A stretch of DNA of 64,000 nt from Ciona savignyi (taxonomy: Eukaryota; Chordata; Ascidiacea; Phlebobranchia; Cionidae): contig CH003416.1 in the NCBI GenBank assembly GCA_000149265.1, positions 207,608 to 271,607 on the forward strand. Direction: 5' to 3'. Below are positions 40,001-54,400 of the stretch, piece by piece; position 1 is the stretch's first letter; each line of letters starts with the position of its first letter. Both the position numbers and the translations under genes were made by a program. A model generated the notes under the pieces. It was given only the letters and a program-made list of their open reading frames with translations, made no database searches and had not been told where the DNA came from.

Positions 40001-43000
40001 TATACTAATTCGACACAGTGTATAACGTTTGTTTCTGCAAGCAGAAACTAAAGGGTTTTCGAGTTTCCAATCAAAACTTTATATCTATGTTTTCTGAACA
40101 AACTATTCACGTTGGTATAATATAAAACAAGAATGAAAACAAAGAAAATTAAATTGTTTTTTATATTGTTGCAGACTTTTCTGGAATATTTTAATTAATT
40201 AAGTTTTCATTGTTATTTGATAATTCTACAATAAAAACACAAAAACAGATAGAAGCAGAAGTGGAATTTTCGCAAGGGTCGACCAATCAATTAAATAGTA
40301 TTGAGTTACAGAGGAATTTTTTTGTAAATTACATTTGCAAAATGGGATGTTTCTCGCCTTTAAGCTTTCGTTTTACGATCCCATTCATCTAATTAATTGC
40401 AGAAATTGTAACAAGTCAGTTAATTTTTTTATAATGTTTCTTTAGTGAGGGGGCCATTTCGATATTAGATCCAATATCCATATTAATAACTCGCCCAAAG
40501 TATTTTTTTTAAATTTGGGAAGCTAATTAATCATTTTCACTTATTCAACTATTAAGTCACTGTTAACTCACATGTCCAAAATAAAGAAAGCAGCAAGTAG
40601 CCAGGGGTATTGGCTACCAACCAAGAAGAGAGCTATGGCTGCAATGAATTGAACGAAAAAGGAAACCATAACAACACGGTAGGCACCAAACTTCATGATA
40701 ACATCTCCGCCTAAAAGAATGATTACCTGACAGGAAAAAGAAATAAAAAGGGTTGAAGTACAGCGCAACCACAAAATAAACAATTGTAAAAAAACAGAAC
40801 TGTCAGGCAATTTAAATCATAGAATGGAACAAGGGTTGTATTTCAAGGATAAACTACTGTTTATTTGTGTATACCAAGACAAATAATGCAAATTATTACC
40901 TGTGGCAGAACAAAAGATGCCCCATACAAAACACTCATAGCTAATGATGGTAGGGCATTCTTTGGTATTAGGTGATCAGCAAAAATAAGGAGAAAGTTTG
41001 AGCAAAACGTCACATGGAAAACCTAAGAAGTAATTTTCTTAAAAGAGCAGATTATGCAGCAGTGTGCAACCTGCTTTGTATACAAATATGAAAGTAAAAT
41101 AATGACATTAAGATTTTTATAATGGACATATTGGCATGGGGTATGTTTCTCTCGCAAGCAACACCACCTAGCAATGGTGGACTTTTTAAACATATTTCAA
41201 GTTTTTTTAATTCTGTAGGTTGTGGCCAATTTAACAGGAAAACTAATATTTGTCCCCAGGAGATTGGATCGTACCCACAAGTGTTTAAGCAGAGCTAGTA
41301 GAGTGTGTTAACTAACATGATGTCATGACGTTATTATACTTTTGTTGGCTCTATTAATCAACTGAAATTAGAAAACGTTTGCTTGTTACCTTTCCCAAGA
41401 AAATACAAGCGAGCTAGGGTCTAGTTTGGGTGAAGGTCCAATGTGCTATGAAGCTCACCTGCCAATCTCTCCTCATTGAAGGATTTATTAGGTCTTATAG
41501 TTTAGTTTTATACAACTGTTTATAGTATAGCCTATTGGGTAAGATGAGTATCCCATCATATTAATTAATATTTTTAAATACCTGGAAAAAGTTCATTAAA
41601 ACAAATGAGATAAAATTTCGATTGAAAAGAATCTGCTTTGTGATCTGACAGGCACTTCCAGCACTCATCTGTGACTTTGTATCAAGTGACTCATTATCAC
41701 TTGATCCATAGGTTTCCATTTCATACTTTGTGTTCACGTTGATGCTTGAATACCTGGAAACGTTTTGTGTCTTATTTAAAAATATAAGCGCTTGACCAGA
41801 TGCTTCAATTCTGATTGGATTTGTTGAAATGTTAGTTAGTTAAAAAAATAAAAATAAATAACTATGGGCTTATTACCTAAAATGTTGGTTTTTCATATCT
41901 AGATCATCTAATCTAACAAAATCTAACAAGTTTTTGACAAAAAAAGAAAATAAACATAAATAATATTTTCCAAAATAGGTTGCCTACCTCATACACACAA
42001 ATGCCAAAACAGCCACACCAACACAATATATTTGGAGGTTTATAAAATTCTTCATGTTGTTGGACACAAGACTTGATAAAAATACACTACTGCTGCCAAT
42101 GACTGAAGCAATCTGCTGGTATTTCACTAAACGTAACCGATCCTCTGGTTTGGTAGATATTTCAGCAAACAGAGCACACTGGGCCAGTAGTACAAATGTG
42201 AGCATGGAATCGTAAGCACACAGCGTCACTATAAGATGGATACCAGCTAACCAAGTGTTAGCACCTGTGTATGAAGCAATGGGTTTGATCTATTATCATA
42301 ATTTTACATAATGTGTTTCTAAAAAACAACAGTGAGTTGTGTAAATCTAACAACCATATAACGCAACTGATTTCAACCCAGTAATGCTTTAACTGACTAA
42401 GGTTTACTTATTGGTTTGAAAAGATTATTCATTGGTTTTTGTAACCTTAGTTTTTTACAATAATCAAAACCGAAAGCATTCTCATAGTCAAGGCACCCAG
42501 GAAAAAAGTCAATTAGTGTTTTATAATTCCAGGGAATTCTCCAAGGAAAAAGTCCTAAATTTTAGGTTTTGACATATTTCAGTCATGTTGTCTATAATAT
42601 CTCCAATTTTTTATTCTGATTAAAAACACAATTGAATTATTATTTATCACAAAAAGTTTAATTTACATTTCACTTATAAAAGACCAGTTAGGCCTATTCA
42701 ATTTCTTAACTTCATTATAAATAACATTTTTAACAAAACAAAAACTTGTCTAAACTGTCTTATGTTTCCCACATAGTAGGGTATGTGAGATAAAACACTA
42801 GGCAACCACGGACAATACTTATGGCCTTCATTTTTGTTATATAACTTATGGCCACTGAAATGGACGAAAAATAGGATTTACTAATATTATAACAGGGCTA
42901 CAACATTTTATGCATGGTAGTTACCAAACGGTCATATAAATTCTGATGGAAATCTGACCAATGTTACCCTGTCATAACATTATCCAAAAACTGCTATAGC

Positions 43001-44364
43001 TATGTTAGAAGTCATTATATTTTTGCGCCAAGTTTTTAAGATAAGAACACTATCTATTACCACCCACAAAAAATTTATGACAATTTCTATCATATAACCA
43101 AGCTAAATCTTGAAATATAAACTATTTATAAAACTTTTTAGTATTTGCTGCCTTCTCACCCACTTGTAGACAGCACAGTTTACAATGGTCTTGTGATGGT
43201 TTTTAATTGTTACAAAAAAGGCTTGTCCTTGTAACTGGACTATTCCAGTACTATTTCAAATAAGAATAGGCCTAGTCTACTTTGCCAATCCCTATTCATA
43301 ATTAAAGTTTAGTTTGCTTTACAAGACATACCAGTACTTCTAAAAAAAAAAAGTTTGTCGCTATCATCATGTTGCGATAGCATTACAAATCATTGAGTAT
43401 CCAAGTAAGGCGATTTAAAAAATGCCAATTGTCAGACTACATCATGCTTAGCCTAATGAAGATATATTTTTCAGGTATTTTAATTTTATATATTTCAGTA
43501 ATTAATTTATTAACTATTAGTGCAGTCTAATTTAACCTAATACCTTAAATACCGTTATTATAATCAGCCCATTGAAACCACGGCAACAAAAAGAACAAAG
43601 CCCATAATGGAGCGCCATAGTAGATTGCTTTCTTTCTGCTTCTACACATTGCCCAAGATGAGTTATCTTGTATGTATCCAAATAGTGGGTCGTTAATTGC
43701 ATTCCATATCATATAAACAACCTGTAATTTATACAACAATTTATTATAAAATGCTAAATTTAAAATAAATATAAAACATTTTTCATTAATGGTGAGTGTA
43801 GCAACAACATTTTCGTAATAAAATCCACATTATATATATAAGAAAATAAAGGATGCTTTAACTGTTTCAGTCTGTTAAATATAAAAATACGATATATTTT
43901 TAAAATATTCATGTTTATCCCCATAAATAGGAAAATGGTTAGAGCATATTCGCAGCGGCAATCCTATAAATATCTAATGTGTCATGTCCACGATGTAATC
44001 AAAACAATTAATCTACTGAAATGTGGTAACGAATGCTCAAGTGCCTTCCCAATACAAACGGTGATGAGCTTACACTTGGATTTTATATTCTAATTCAGAC
44101 AATCTGCCTAGAAATGACTAACATTAGATCATATGTTGCAATCAGCTTTATGATATAAAGATCTATATTCAAATGCAAAAAAATCACCTGTGCAAATTGA
44201 AACCAAGCTGGTGAAACTTTGTAAGTATCCAGGAAAAGTTTGACATAGTAAAAGAAAAACACAGAGTTCATTGCACTTGACGCCAATGTAGTGGCTGCAT
44301 AGGCAAGTGCATTTTTATGAATTTCCATCTCTCGTATTTTGGATGAAACTGGGTATCTGTTCAT
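37003..44364 (-). CDS. MFSD13A: MFS-type transporter-like protein MFSD13A (TMEM180)
   Basis: Nine exons join in phase: 44188-44364, 43553-43721, 41988-42264, 41582-41753, 40900-41022, 40572-40726, 39595-39678, 38971-39066 and 37003-37213. The 487-residue product (human about 517) is a polytopic membrane protein of the major facilitator superfamily; its substrate is not established. Landmarks: NSVFFFYYVKLFLDTYKV in TM1; IWNAINDPLFGYIQD, the family's N-D-P-L-F-G signature; CAYDSMLTF; the FHVTFCSNF stretch after a charged cytoplasmic linker; SDIIDEDAIKYNRK; and a C-terminal segment LLLCFIPVILSLAQ. All splice sites are GT-AG. BCS1L ends 127 bp upstream on the same strand. A strong pyrimidine-rich acceptor (AG at 44408-44409) sits 43 bp before the ATG, as expected for a trans-spliced downstream operon gene. 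Confidence 0.88.
37310..37640. repeat. Dispersed repeat, the empty-site relative of the piggyBac insertion
   Basis: It matches 34600-34933 followed directly by 36287-36430, so it shows the sequence as it was before the piggyBac-like element entered. It includes CACCACTATTTT and a GTTTCTGCATGCA partial palindrome. Confidence 0.6.
39311..39470 (-). repeat. tRNA-derived SINE, decayed copy with an internal deletion
   Basis: TTATCCCCATTAATGAATG, then AGTGCCTTGTCCAAGGGCAC, then a decayed head. The middle of the body is missing. It lies in an MFSD13A intron. Confidence 0.55.
39945..40140. repeat. Dispersed repeat around the palindrome GTTTCTGCAAGCAGAAAC, copy 2
   Basis: It matches 335-470, including both flanks and the palindrome. 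It lies in an MFSD13A intron. Confidence 0.6.
43909..44062 (-). repeat. tRNA-derived SINE, decayed fragment
   Basis: Starts ATGTTTATCCCCATAAATAGG and keeps an AAGTGCCTTCCC-like motif. Heavily diverged. It lies in the first MFSD13A intron. Confidence 0.4.
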
Positions 44365-44407
44365 GTGTTATGGTAAAGCAGCTTAGCCAGACGTACCAAA
44401 TCACAGT

Positions 44408-44409
44408 CT
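44408..44409 (-). promoter_or_regulatory. Candidate trans-splice acceptor of MFSD13A
   Basis: The minus-strand run CCCTTTGGTTTTCCAG gives a strong acceptor 43 bp before the MFSD13A start and about 80 bp after the BCS1L stop. No upstream donor or canonical promoter fits in the 127-bp spacer, so spliced-leader addition is a reasonable reading. Confidence 0.45.
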
Positions 44410-44491
44410 GGAAAACCAAAGGGAACAGTAAGAATTAAATAAAACATCATGTTTTGTGGTCCATACTGTGTTGCACAAATATTTTTATAGA

Positions 44492-45758
44492 TTAATATTT
44501 ACTTATTTCATTAATATTTTCTGATGCATATTTAGGGTCGTTACGGTGTAACATGAAGAAAGCTTGAATCTGCGCCATTGAAACTTTTTCAGTAAATTTT
44601 GATAAATTACTGGAAAACACTTCTGCATATTCTGTGTTTTCAGTGGGGTAGAAATGTCTAAAAGCTCTACACATTTGCTCAGCATCAGCGTATGTAACTA
44701 GTTCTTTGACATCAACTCTTCCAGGTCTTAGTAATGCCTTATCCAGCCTATCGATATAGTTTGTGGTCATAAAAACTATTCTTCCTTCCGAAGATACCAC
44801 TCCATCAAGTGCGTTTAAGATACCACTCAATGAAACCATGTTCATGCCTTGCCTCCTTGGATCCTGAACCTCACTGCTACGATCCAAGAAAGCTGCATCC
44901 ACATCCTCTAGTAGTATGATGCTTTGAGGCGGGGCAGATACCATAAAATGAAGAAGTCGATCATCCGACAATGTCCAATCTCCAATGTTAAGAATACAAA
45001 TACTACATTCTAGTTCCCCTGCCAGTGCAGTAATGAAACTAGTTTTTCCACACCCCGGAGGTCCGTGCAATAAATAACCTCGTCTGTGAGGAATACCTCG
45101 ATCAATATACCACTGCTGGGAATGTAGGAACTGGGTAACATCATTCCATAACTTCTCACTTTGGCCAGCAGCAAGCATGACAGATTGAAAAGGTCTACTT
45201 CGTTGTGGCTCACCAAATTGTCGCCATTCGGCACCCATTGGTTTAAATATTAATGTCATGTTTTTTTGTCTTTGCAATGCAAATGTGCGAGCTTGTAAAA
45301 GTAAGTCTTCAAATACTTCTTTTTTGCGCCCAATTGTTGTAAGGGTTACAGTTTCATACGGAATGTGCTGATTTGCTGAAACTCAATTTGACTAATTTCC
45401 CGCACTCGCTCAATTTTGAACAGGACAGTTTACCCAACCACATATAGTGCGACCCAGGGCTTGGTACAAATGCAAAGCCAGTTGAGATCTTACCACTGTG
45501 AAGCTTTTGGAATGCGGTTTTGACGCTAAAATGACAGCTCATATCTGGTCTATGAGCAATCCATTCCAACACCCAGTGGTAACTGTGGTCTGATACTGGA
45601 ATTTCTAAAGTTGTCATTAATCGTCTACGAAGGAGCTGAAGAGCTACCGCAGAGCCTTTTCGCAAAACAGAAGCAGCAACTCCGAGGGTAAACAAACCAA
45701 ACCCAGCTCCAAATAACTGGTTATCCCCCAAAGTTGCAAGGGCTTCTGGGACAATCAT
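44492..45758 (-). CDS. BCS1L: Mitochondrial chaperone BCS1 (AAA ATPase), two apparent frameshifts
   Basis: BCS1L is an inner-membrane AAA ATPase that inserts the Rieske iron-sulfur protein into respiratory complex III. The N-terminus MIVPEALATLGDNQLFGAGF aligns without gaps to the family's first 20 residues and leads into the single membrane segment. BCS1-specific domain motifs RLMTTLEIPVSD and GFAFVPSPGSHYMW follow. The AAA domain has Walker A GPPGCGKTS, Walker B IILLEDVDAAF, and arginine-finger region MTTNYIDRLDKALLRPGRVD. The end is NDPKYASENINEISKY. The gene has no introns, unlike its neighbours. The frame changes twice, near 45422-45431 and near 45365-45400, while clear BCS1 homology (for example IERVREISQIEF) continues between the shifts. 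Two missing bases would account for both and give about 422 residues (human 419). They may be assembly errors or true lesions. MFSD13A follows 127 bp downstream. Confidence 0.9.
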
Positions 45759-46204
45759 TTTTAAGTACCTGTAGATAGTCTCGCCTATATGCAAAACCAC
45801 GTATAACAGTTCACAATAAAAAGCGCAAAGTATATGGTCGAATACCACTAATAATACGTATTCTCTGGACACAATTCCTTAAAGTGCTGTATTGTGAATA
45901 TGACTGATATATATATATACATATATATTCTTGTTATATTTTGTTTAATATTACTAGCGTTACTTCGTTTTCGTTATAGCGAATCCAGCTCAGCTGCGGC
46001 ATAGAAGTCGTTCTAGTAAAAACAAATTCATGTTTGATCCCTTGATACATGTACGCATTATATGATGATTTAAATATTCCGTTAAGTTTTTCTAGTAACT
46101 TCCAATAATACTTAGGCAAGAGGCTACGGTTTATTGCGATTATTTCATCACAATTACAAGTGTTACTATGTGTGTGTTCGACATAACAATGCGTTCTAGC
46201 TAGA

Positions 46205-47046
46205 CTCTAGAACAGTGCTTCAGGGTTGCCATTTGGCCTTTTTCACGGCCAAATTTCAGAAATTTGGCCTTACCAAAATCGTCCCGGACGCAAAAAAATA
46301 GTTTGGCCGTGCGGAAAAATCTGGCCGAATTTGGCCGTATAAGAATATTGTCAAGTTTTTGGCCGAAGCGTCATATTATTTTTACGCTACAGTAGAAATA
46401 AAGGAAAAAAGAGAGACAGTATATGGAAAATAAATTAATATCAACTGTCTCATTCCCAAATCACAAAGCTGATTATGACGTTTTAAATTAAAATAATAAC
46501 GATAGAAATTCCTGTATAGTATTTGAACGGGTTTGACAAATCTGGGGGGAATTAAAATTATACAATTTTTCGACAAATAAAGAGATAAATAGCCCAATTG
46601 GCTAAATTAAATAGTTTATTTTGCACTTAATACAAATTGGCCGAATTTTGGCCGTAAAGCAAAAACAGTTTGGCCGTAAAGCGTACTTTGCGTCTGGCAA
46701 CCCTGCAGTGCTTCTCAAATGGTGCGCCACAGGGGTTAGCTAGGTGCGCCACACTTGAATTTACGAGAAAGTCTGCATAGATCATAAACCACTAAATGGT
46801 TAGTGTCTAGTTCGTTCTTTTCCATTGTAACGTTAGTTCTACAGCGCCCAAGAAACAGTAAATTCGTTATGTGGAAAATTCGGTAATGAAATTATTTAAG
46901 TTAAACTTTTAATTTCCATCTTTTTTCTAAATTGTTTGAGTATTTAGCATATTGATTTGACTCCCCGTGCAAAGTGCGCCCGTTCGTTTCTTAATTGGTC
47001 TCGGATGCGCCACGAGGTTAAAAGATCGAGAACCACTGCTCCAGCA
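46205..47046. mobile_element. hAT-type MITE split by a second hAT element
   Basis: The host MITE begins at 46213 (CAGTGCTT), resumes at 46714 and ends at 47038 (GAGAACCACTG). Its own flanks CTCTAGAA and CTCCAGCA agree at six of eight positions. It is an inverted relative of 16442-16793. Confidence 0.8.
46221..46705. mobile_element. hAT-type element nested in the MITE
   Basis: It begins CAGGGTTGCCA and ends TGGCAACCCTG, a perfect 11-bp inverted repeat. The host sequence CAGTGCTT is duplicated exactly (46213-46220 and 46706-46713). TTTGGCCGT-like motifs recur inside. It is non-coding. Confidence 0.88.
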
Positions 47047-47087
47047 GTTTTGAAATTATATTTGGAAAAAACTGCATTTATTTCATT

Positions 47088-47260
47088 TAATCGACGCCAA
47101 CTGTGTTCGTTCTGTTTAACCTTATGACGTCATTGACACCTAAAGCAGTTGTTTTCTATCTACGTCATACTTTGCTTTATAAAGCGTTGTGCGATTACAT
47201 ATAAACACAGATACATAGAAACAAAACTTAATAAAGAATACATCTACGAGTGGAGTGTCA
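47088..47260 (+). repeat. Dispersed repeat with TGACGTCA site, copy 2
   Basis: It matches 28081-28260 over its whole length, except that one of the two TGACGTCA units is absent. It ends in AATAAAGAATAC. Confidence 0.6.
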
Positions 47261-47304
47261 AAATCTTTGACGAAAAAAAATAGAAAAAATTGGATAAAAA
47301 ACAA

Positions 47305-47565
47305 TATAGGATAGGATATTCATGTTTATCCCCGTGAATGGGAAAACCAAGGTGTTAAAACACGAGCAATCTTCAGATCACCTCGCGCCAACCGTCGGGT
47401 TATACCGGAACTATTGCAGTGTGTTGTGTATGATTCAAACATTCCTTCAATTTGGAAGAACCCATTATTCCGCTGGGTTGAGGCAATGTCCGTTACGTGC
47501 CTTGCCCAAGTTTTACAACCGTTCGGCTGAAAGGTGACGTACTTAACCACCAGACTAATCTGTCG
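47305..47565 (-). repeat. tRNA-derived SINE with a head deletion
   Basis: The body and the ATCCTATCCTATA tail are intact. The head has lost the segment containing most of the B-box, so this copy is probably silent. Confidence 0.8.
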
Positions 47566-48173
47566 TTTAAAACTTAGTCCGGTAAAATAAAGGATTTCCA
47601 CAGTAAAGCCGATTGCTTATATTTATTTTAGTATCGTAAAACATATAAACTACTATTTTTTTAAATACGATAAAACAGAAACGATTATTTTTCTTTACAA
47701 AAACTACACTAAGTGTTTATAATTGACCTATTTCTCGCTTTGTTTGGAAACTGAAGGAGAGATACATTTTTTACAGAAACATGTAATGTGAGCCAGAATC
47801 TATTTTAAACAAACGTGGTTTAAAATTCAGTGGAGATTAACATTGTTGTTTCTGTCTATTTTTATTTTTTGTATTTCCAACAACGACGCAAGGATGATTA
47901 ATTATTGACTCTAAAGATTTTGCCGACGCTGACATATAGAAAAAAATACCGTTTTCTAAATTTGTTAGATATTATCTTGCAAACTGACTCACAAACAATT
48001 TGCAGTAACGAAACACAATAAAACCGTTTATTTCCAGAAAAAGTTATGATATTAAAATAAATAATATTAAATAGCCTACTAGGATTAGCAAGTTGGATAG
48101 GGTAAAGTTTATATATAAAGAAAAAGTCCCTTTTGGAAAAAATTGTAGTTATTCTTGTAAAAAAATATCGTAT

Positions 48174-50490
<2,317 letters not shown>

Positions 50491-51383
50491 TTAATAGTTG
50501 CAAACTTACAAAACTGTTTAGTTAGTTATACAATTTTCTAAAACAATGATAGATTGTAAAACAGTTTATTACATAGCGCCATCCATGTGCTGCACTATGA
50601 CATTGGAAATAAACTGACCAGTACTTGTACTTTTCATTGTTTAATAAACTCCTGTTCGATTCTTACAATAATACCAAAAAAATAAGAATAACACTTTAAT
50701 GCAGCCTTTCCTGTAAAGCCAAGCACAGAATATGTTTCGTTGTCTTGAAAACTAAAGTAGTAAATGTTTGTCTCTCTTTGCCCTATACTTTATAGGAAAA
50801 GTAGCAGATATTCCGGTTTTTCCTCCTTGTTAAAACTTTTTTCGTGTTACTGCCGCCTCGGGGCAAGACGTTGAACTTTCGTGCTAGCATTTCGCTCCAT
50901 AATAAAGCGAGCAAAGTTTCTTTCAACGAAGGATATGGAGTCAGTGGAATATAAATTTTCACCTAATAAATATTTAACATTTTTAACACATTCCCGCAAT
51001 TTGCAGTATAAACTGACTAAATTTTACGACCACATATGTTACATTCGCATTTTTGAAAGTTTTGTCGGTATTATCCTATTTTTTGAATAACGAATTATAT
51101 TTTAATCTCTTTATTAGAAGAAAAAAATACTATCATAATACAATGTATCACACTGGTAAAATTGACGTGCGAAGATCATTTTTGTAAATACAAACACCTC
51201 TAATTTCCTGTTAGAGTGACACGCTGTGTGTTTAAACCATTTTACGTGGTCCCTCCGTGATACATACACAGTAAGCCAGTAATTATTTACAAATAAACTC
51301 ACAGAGATTGTTTTTTTTCTCAAATTTTGCTATTTTAGCCCTTGTCGTTAAGTAAGTGAGGTGTTTATACATTCATAGTGTAC

Positions 51384-51389
51384 TTTATT
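51384..51389 (-). terminator. Poly(A) signal of the MAp44-like gene
   Basis: A canonical AATAAA lies on the minus strand 108 bp past the stop codon. No sushi- or protease-like exon is visible between it and the start of the epimerase gene at 50487. This supports a transcript that truly ends after the sushi module. Confidence 0.6.
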
Positions 51390-51496
51390 AAAACAATCAC
51401 AGAAACTTGATTCATCCTAATTATTCGTTTTGTAAATGTGGCAAAACATCCACGTACTACAAGATTTTTATGACAATGACTTTTTGAATGACACCA

Positions 51497-54400
51497 CTAA
51501 AATACTTCACAGACCGGCGGATCATCACTCAACGAGCCATCCTTCAGGCAGAGCAACTTTGCACTTCCGATGACACGGTATCCCACGCCGCAATCATATC
51601 TAATCAATCCTCCAAACGGAACAAAATTCGGTCCCGCAGTGGTGATTGAAGGACTTAATATACTGCCGTGCATTGGAGGTGGTGGAATTTTGCAGCGTAT
51701 TTCTTACAAATAAGATATAATTTACTTATATTTAATAATTTATTATATAAAGTCTTTTTAAAAGGTTGGCGATTGATTCGGTGAATAACTAAATCAGGTT
51801 TATTTTATACATACATTTCGACATTAAATTTAATATTTGATTACCTTGTGTTCGATACGTAATGCTAAAACCGGGTTTCTGGACAAGATAATCAGTGTGC
51901 AATTGTACCTCAAACCAATTAGTAGTGGTGATAATTTCTGACCCATTAAATGGGACACCGTCACCACAGAAAGTTCCTAACTCTCCAGAACTGTCTGTAA
52001 TCTGTAGAGCAAAGAAAGTCCTGTAAATTATTTACTAAAAATCTACAATTATTCACAAAGGCGAAATCACCGCCGTCTCAAACTTAAATACACGGTTGTA
52101 AAAAGGGTGAAACCAAAAACAAAGGTGTACAATTAGAGCGGTTGTCGTGGTAAAACCACAACTACTCATTAATATACCCGCCCACAATTTGTGTTTTCCA
52201 GTATGTAATTATACTTTCGCTGCGGCTTTTCCTATTATTTTTCTTATCACTCAAAGTATATAATTATAAGTGGTCGTATCTACGAAGATGAGAAATCAAG
52301 AACTTCTAAAAATATTCGAATCTATTAACACAATTTAAAACCGACTTGCCTTTATCCAATCATACGCACAGAAGCCGGACTGGTGTTGCTCAATGTGGAA
52401 GTTCGTATTGACTTGGAAGTGAAGTCTTTTGCCAGCATCGGTCTGTGCGTAATCTTTATTATTTACGCTATTCTTCTTTTGAGTAAACGTAAAATACGTA
52501 TTTTGAAATCATTATACTCGAAATTACCAAAGGTGGCTTTTTATATAGACTTTCCTTCATTATATGAGGGATGTAGCTGGTTTCATACCAGGAACAATAA
52601 AAATAGTATCAAATGTTACCTCGACTGTCCAACTACAGTCAGTGAGTCTCGGGTAGTTATGGGGAAAGCCCGGAGAACGTATTGTACCTTCGTGTTGTTG
52701 CATTCGGACCTTGCTACACTTTCCTATAAATACGTTGTATTTGTTTTTTATCAAAACGTCACAGATATATTGCATAGCATTACACATCAAAACACGCGCG
52801 TCGTTTCATTTTCTAATTGATAAATCATTTCGGCTGCGGCCATGTTGAATAGAAAAAAAGCGCGATTTTCCCGATCCATTATGATGCACTATAAATATAC
52901 CTACTAAATATTACAATACTTGTTATTAAATCACCTGAACAGCTGTATCCATCGGAATGTAGCTTATATCCTGGTTTGCAAGTGCAGTAGTATCCGCCAA
53001 GATAGTTATTGCAGTAGTGATCGCACATACCAACAGTTTCTGGCTCTTCCGACTTTTCATAAGCTGCTCGAAGTTCCACGCATTCATTTCGGTCTGCAAA
53101 TAACCTAACACCTTTAAACAAATAGGATAGGATAGGGTATGTATATTTATTCCCATCAAAGGGAAACGCATGGGGTTATTATACGGGCAGTCTAAGATTA
53201 TTTGGCGATTACGTCGTTTTCACACAGGTATTCGTCAGTTTATCGCATCGTACTCTGTTGTATTCTGTTATGTATAATTGAGACGTTTCCTTAATTTAGG
53301 TACAGCTTATTAATTATTACTGGGTCCGGCTAATGTTTGCTAAGTGCCTTGAACCAGGACACAACCGAAAATCTACGGCCTGTTTCGAATCTGAAACCTT
53401 TCGGCTGAATGGCGACGTACTGACATACTAATCTATTTGGTTAGACCAAATAAATTATAGTGCGCTGTATTGGTATTTGATTAATGTGTAATTTTAAAAT
53501 ATGATTCAATATGAAACGGCACATAGAAATTATTTATTTTCTACACATAACTAATAGAATGAAGAAACAGAGACTGCCAATTGTTATTTAACCTAAATAG
53601 AAATAATGACATCTGACTCTACCTTCTTGGTAGTAATGGGCCCGAAACCCGGTAGGTGGAGAAGTATTAGGCAAATCGTTAGAATAATCACTGTTCATTC
53701 GCACTGTCATAACCTGGCCACTGGAAGTGAACTTCTGTGTGTATAATGAAGGGGCGTCTTCCCTAAAAAAGAAAATATTATGTATTGTATTCAATTGTTT
53801 AAACGTTTTCTTGATTTGGACAATTTAGGCCTACACAGACGAGAAATGTTGTAAAACTACAAGAGTCCCTCCTCGTAACTGTTAGACCTACTTACCAGAA
53901 AGTAGTTGGGTTGCCGCAATATCGACCAAAACTTTTGTTGGAGGATGGAGAACCGTCAAGAATCTATCAATATCATTATTTAAAAAAAGTTTGATTGTAA
54001 AACTTTTTGAATATTCACCTCTATTATACCCAGACAAGGAAAATCCTTAGATTAACCAAAACGAGTGAGATTAAAACCCATTAGAATAATTATTCGGCTG
54101 AGTATTTTCATGTGATTTAACTATCCTTTCCTACAAAATTTAGAACTCTCACATTTCCGATAAGAAGAAAATAATGAAATTGTCAAGATATACAAAAAAT
54201 AGATACAATAAAAAAATCAAACATTAAGACACAATATACAGATATGGATAGTCCAGGGGTCTAAAATCAGTTACCTCCAAATAATCCAATGCACAAGGTT
54301 GCCCATTTGCAAAAGAATCTTCGAGATCAAACGTCGTGAAATATAATACTACTCTGTACCCTCTTGCAGCCGTTATTATCCACGTATCATTCAAATTATT

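Noticed and set aside
52383-52820. Plus-strand frame of 145 codons, the longest on that strand
   Set aside because: It lies opposite CUB2 exons 6 and 7 and has no recognisable domain.
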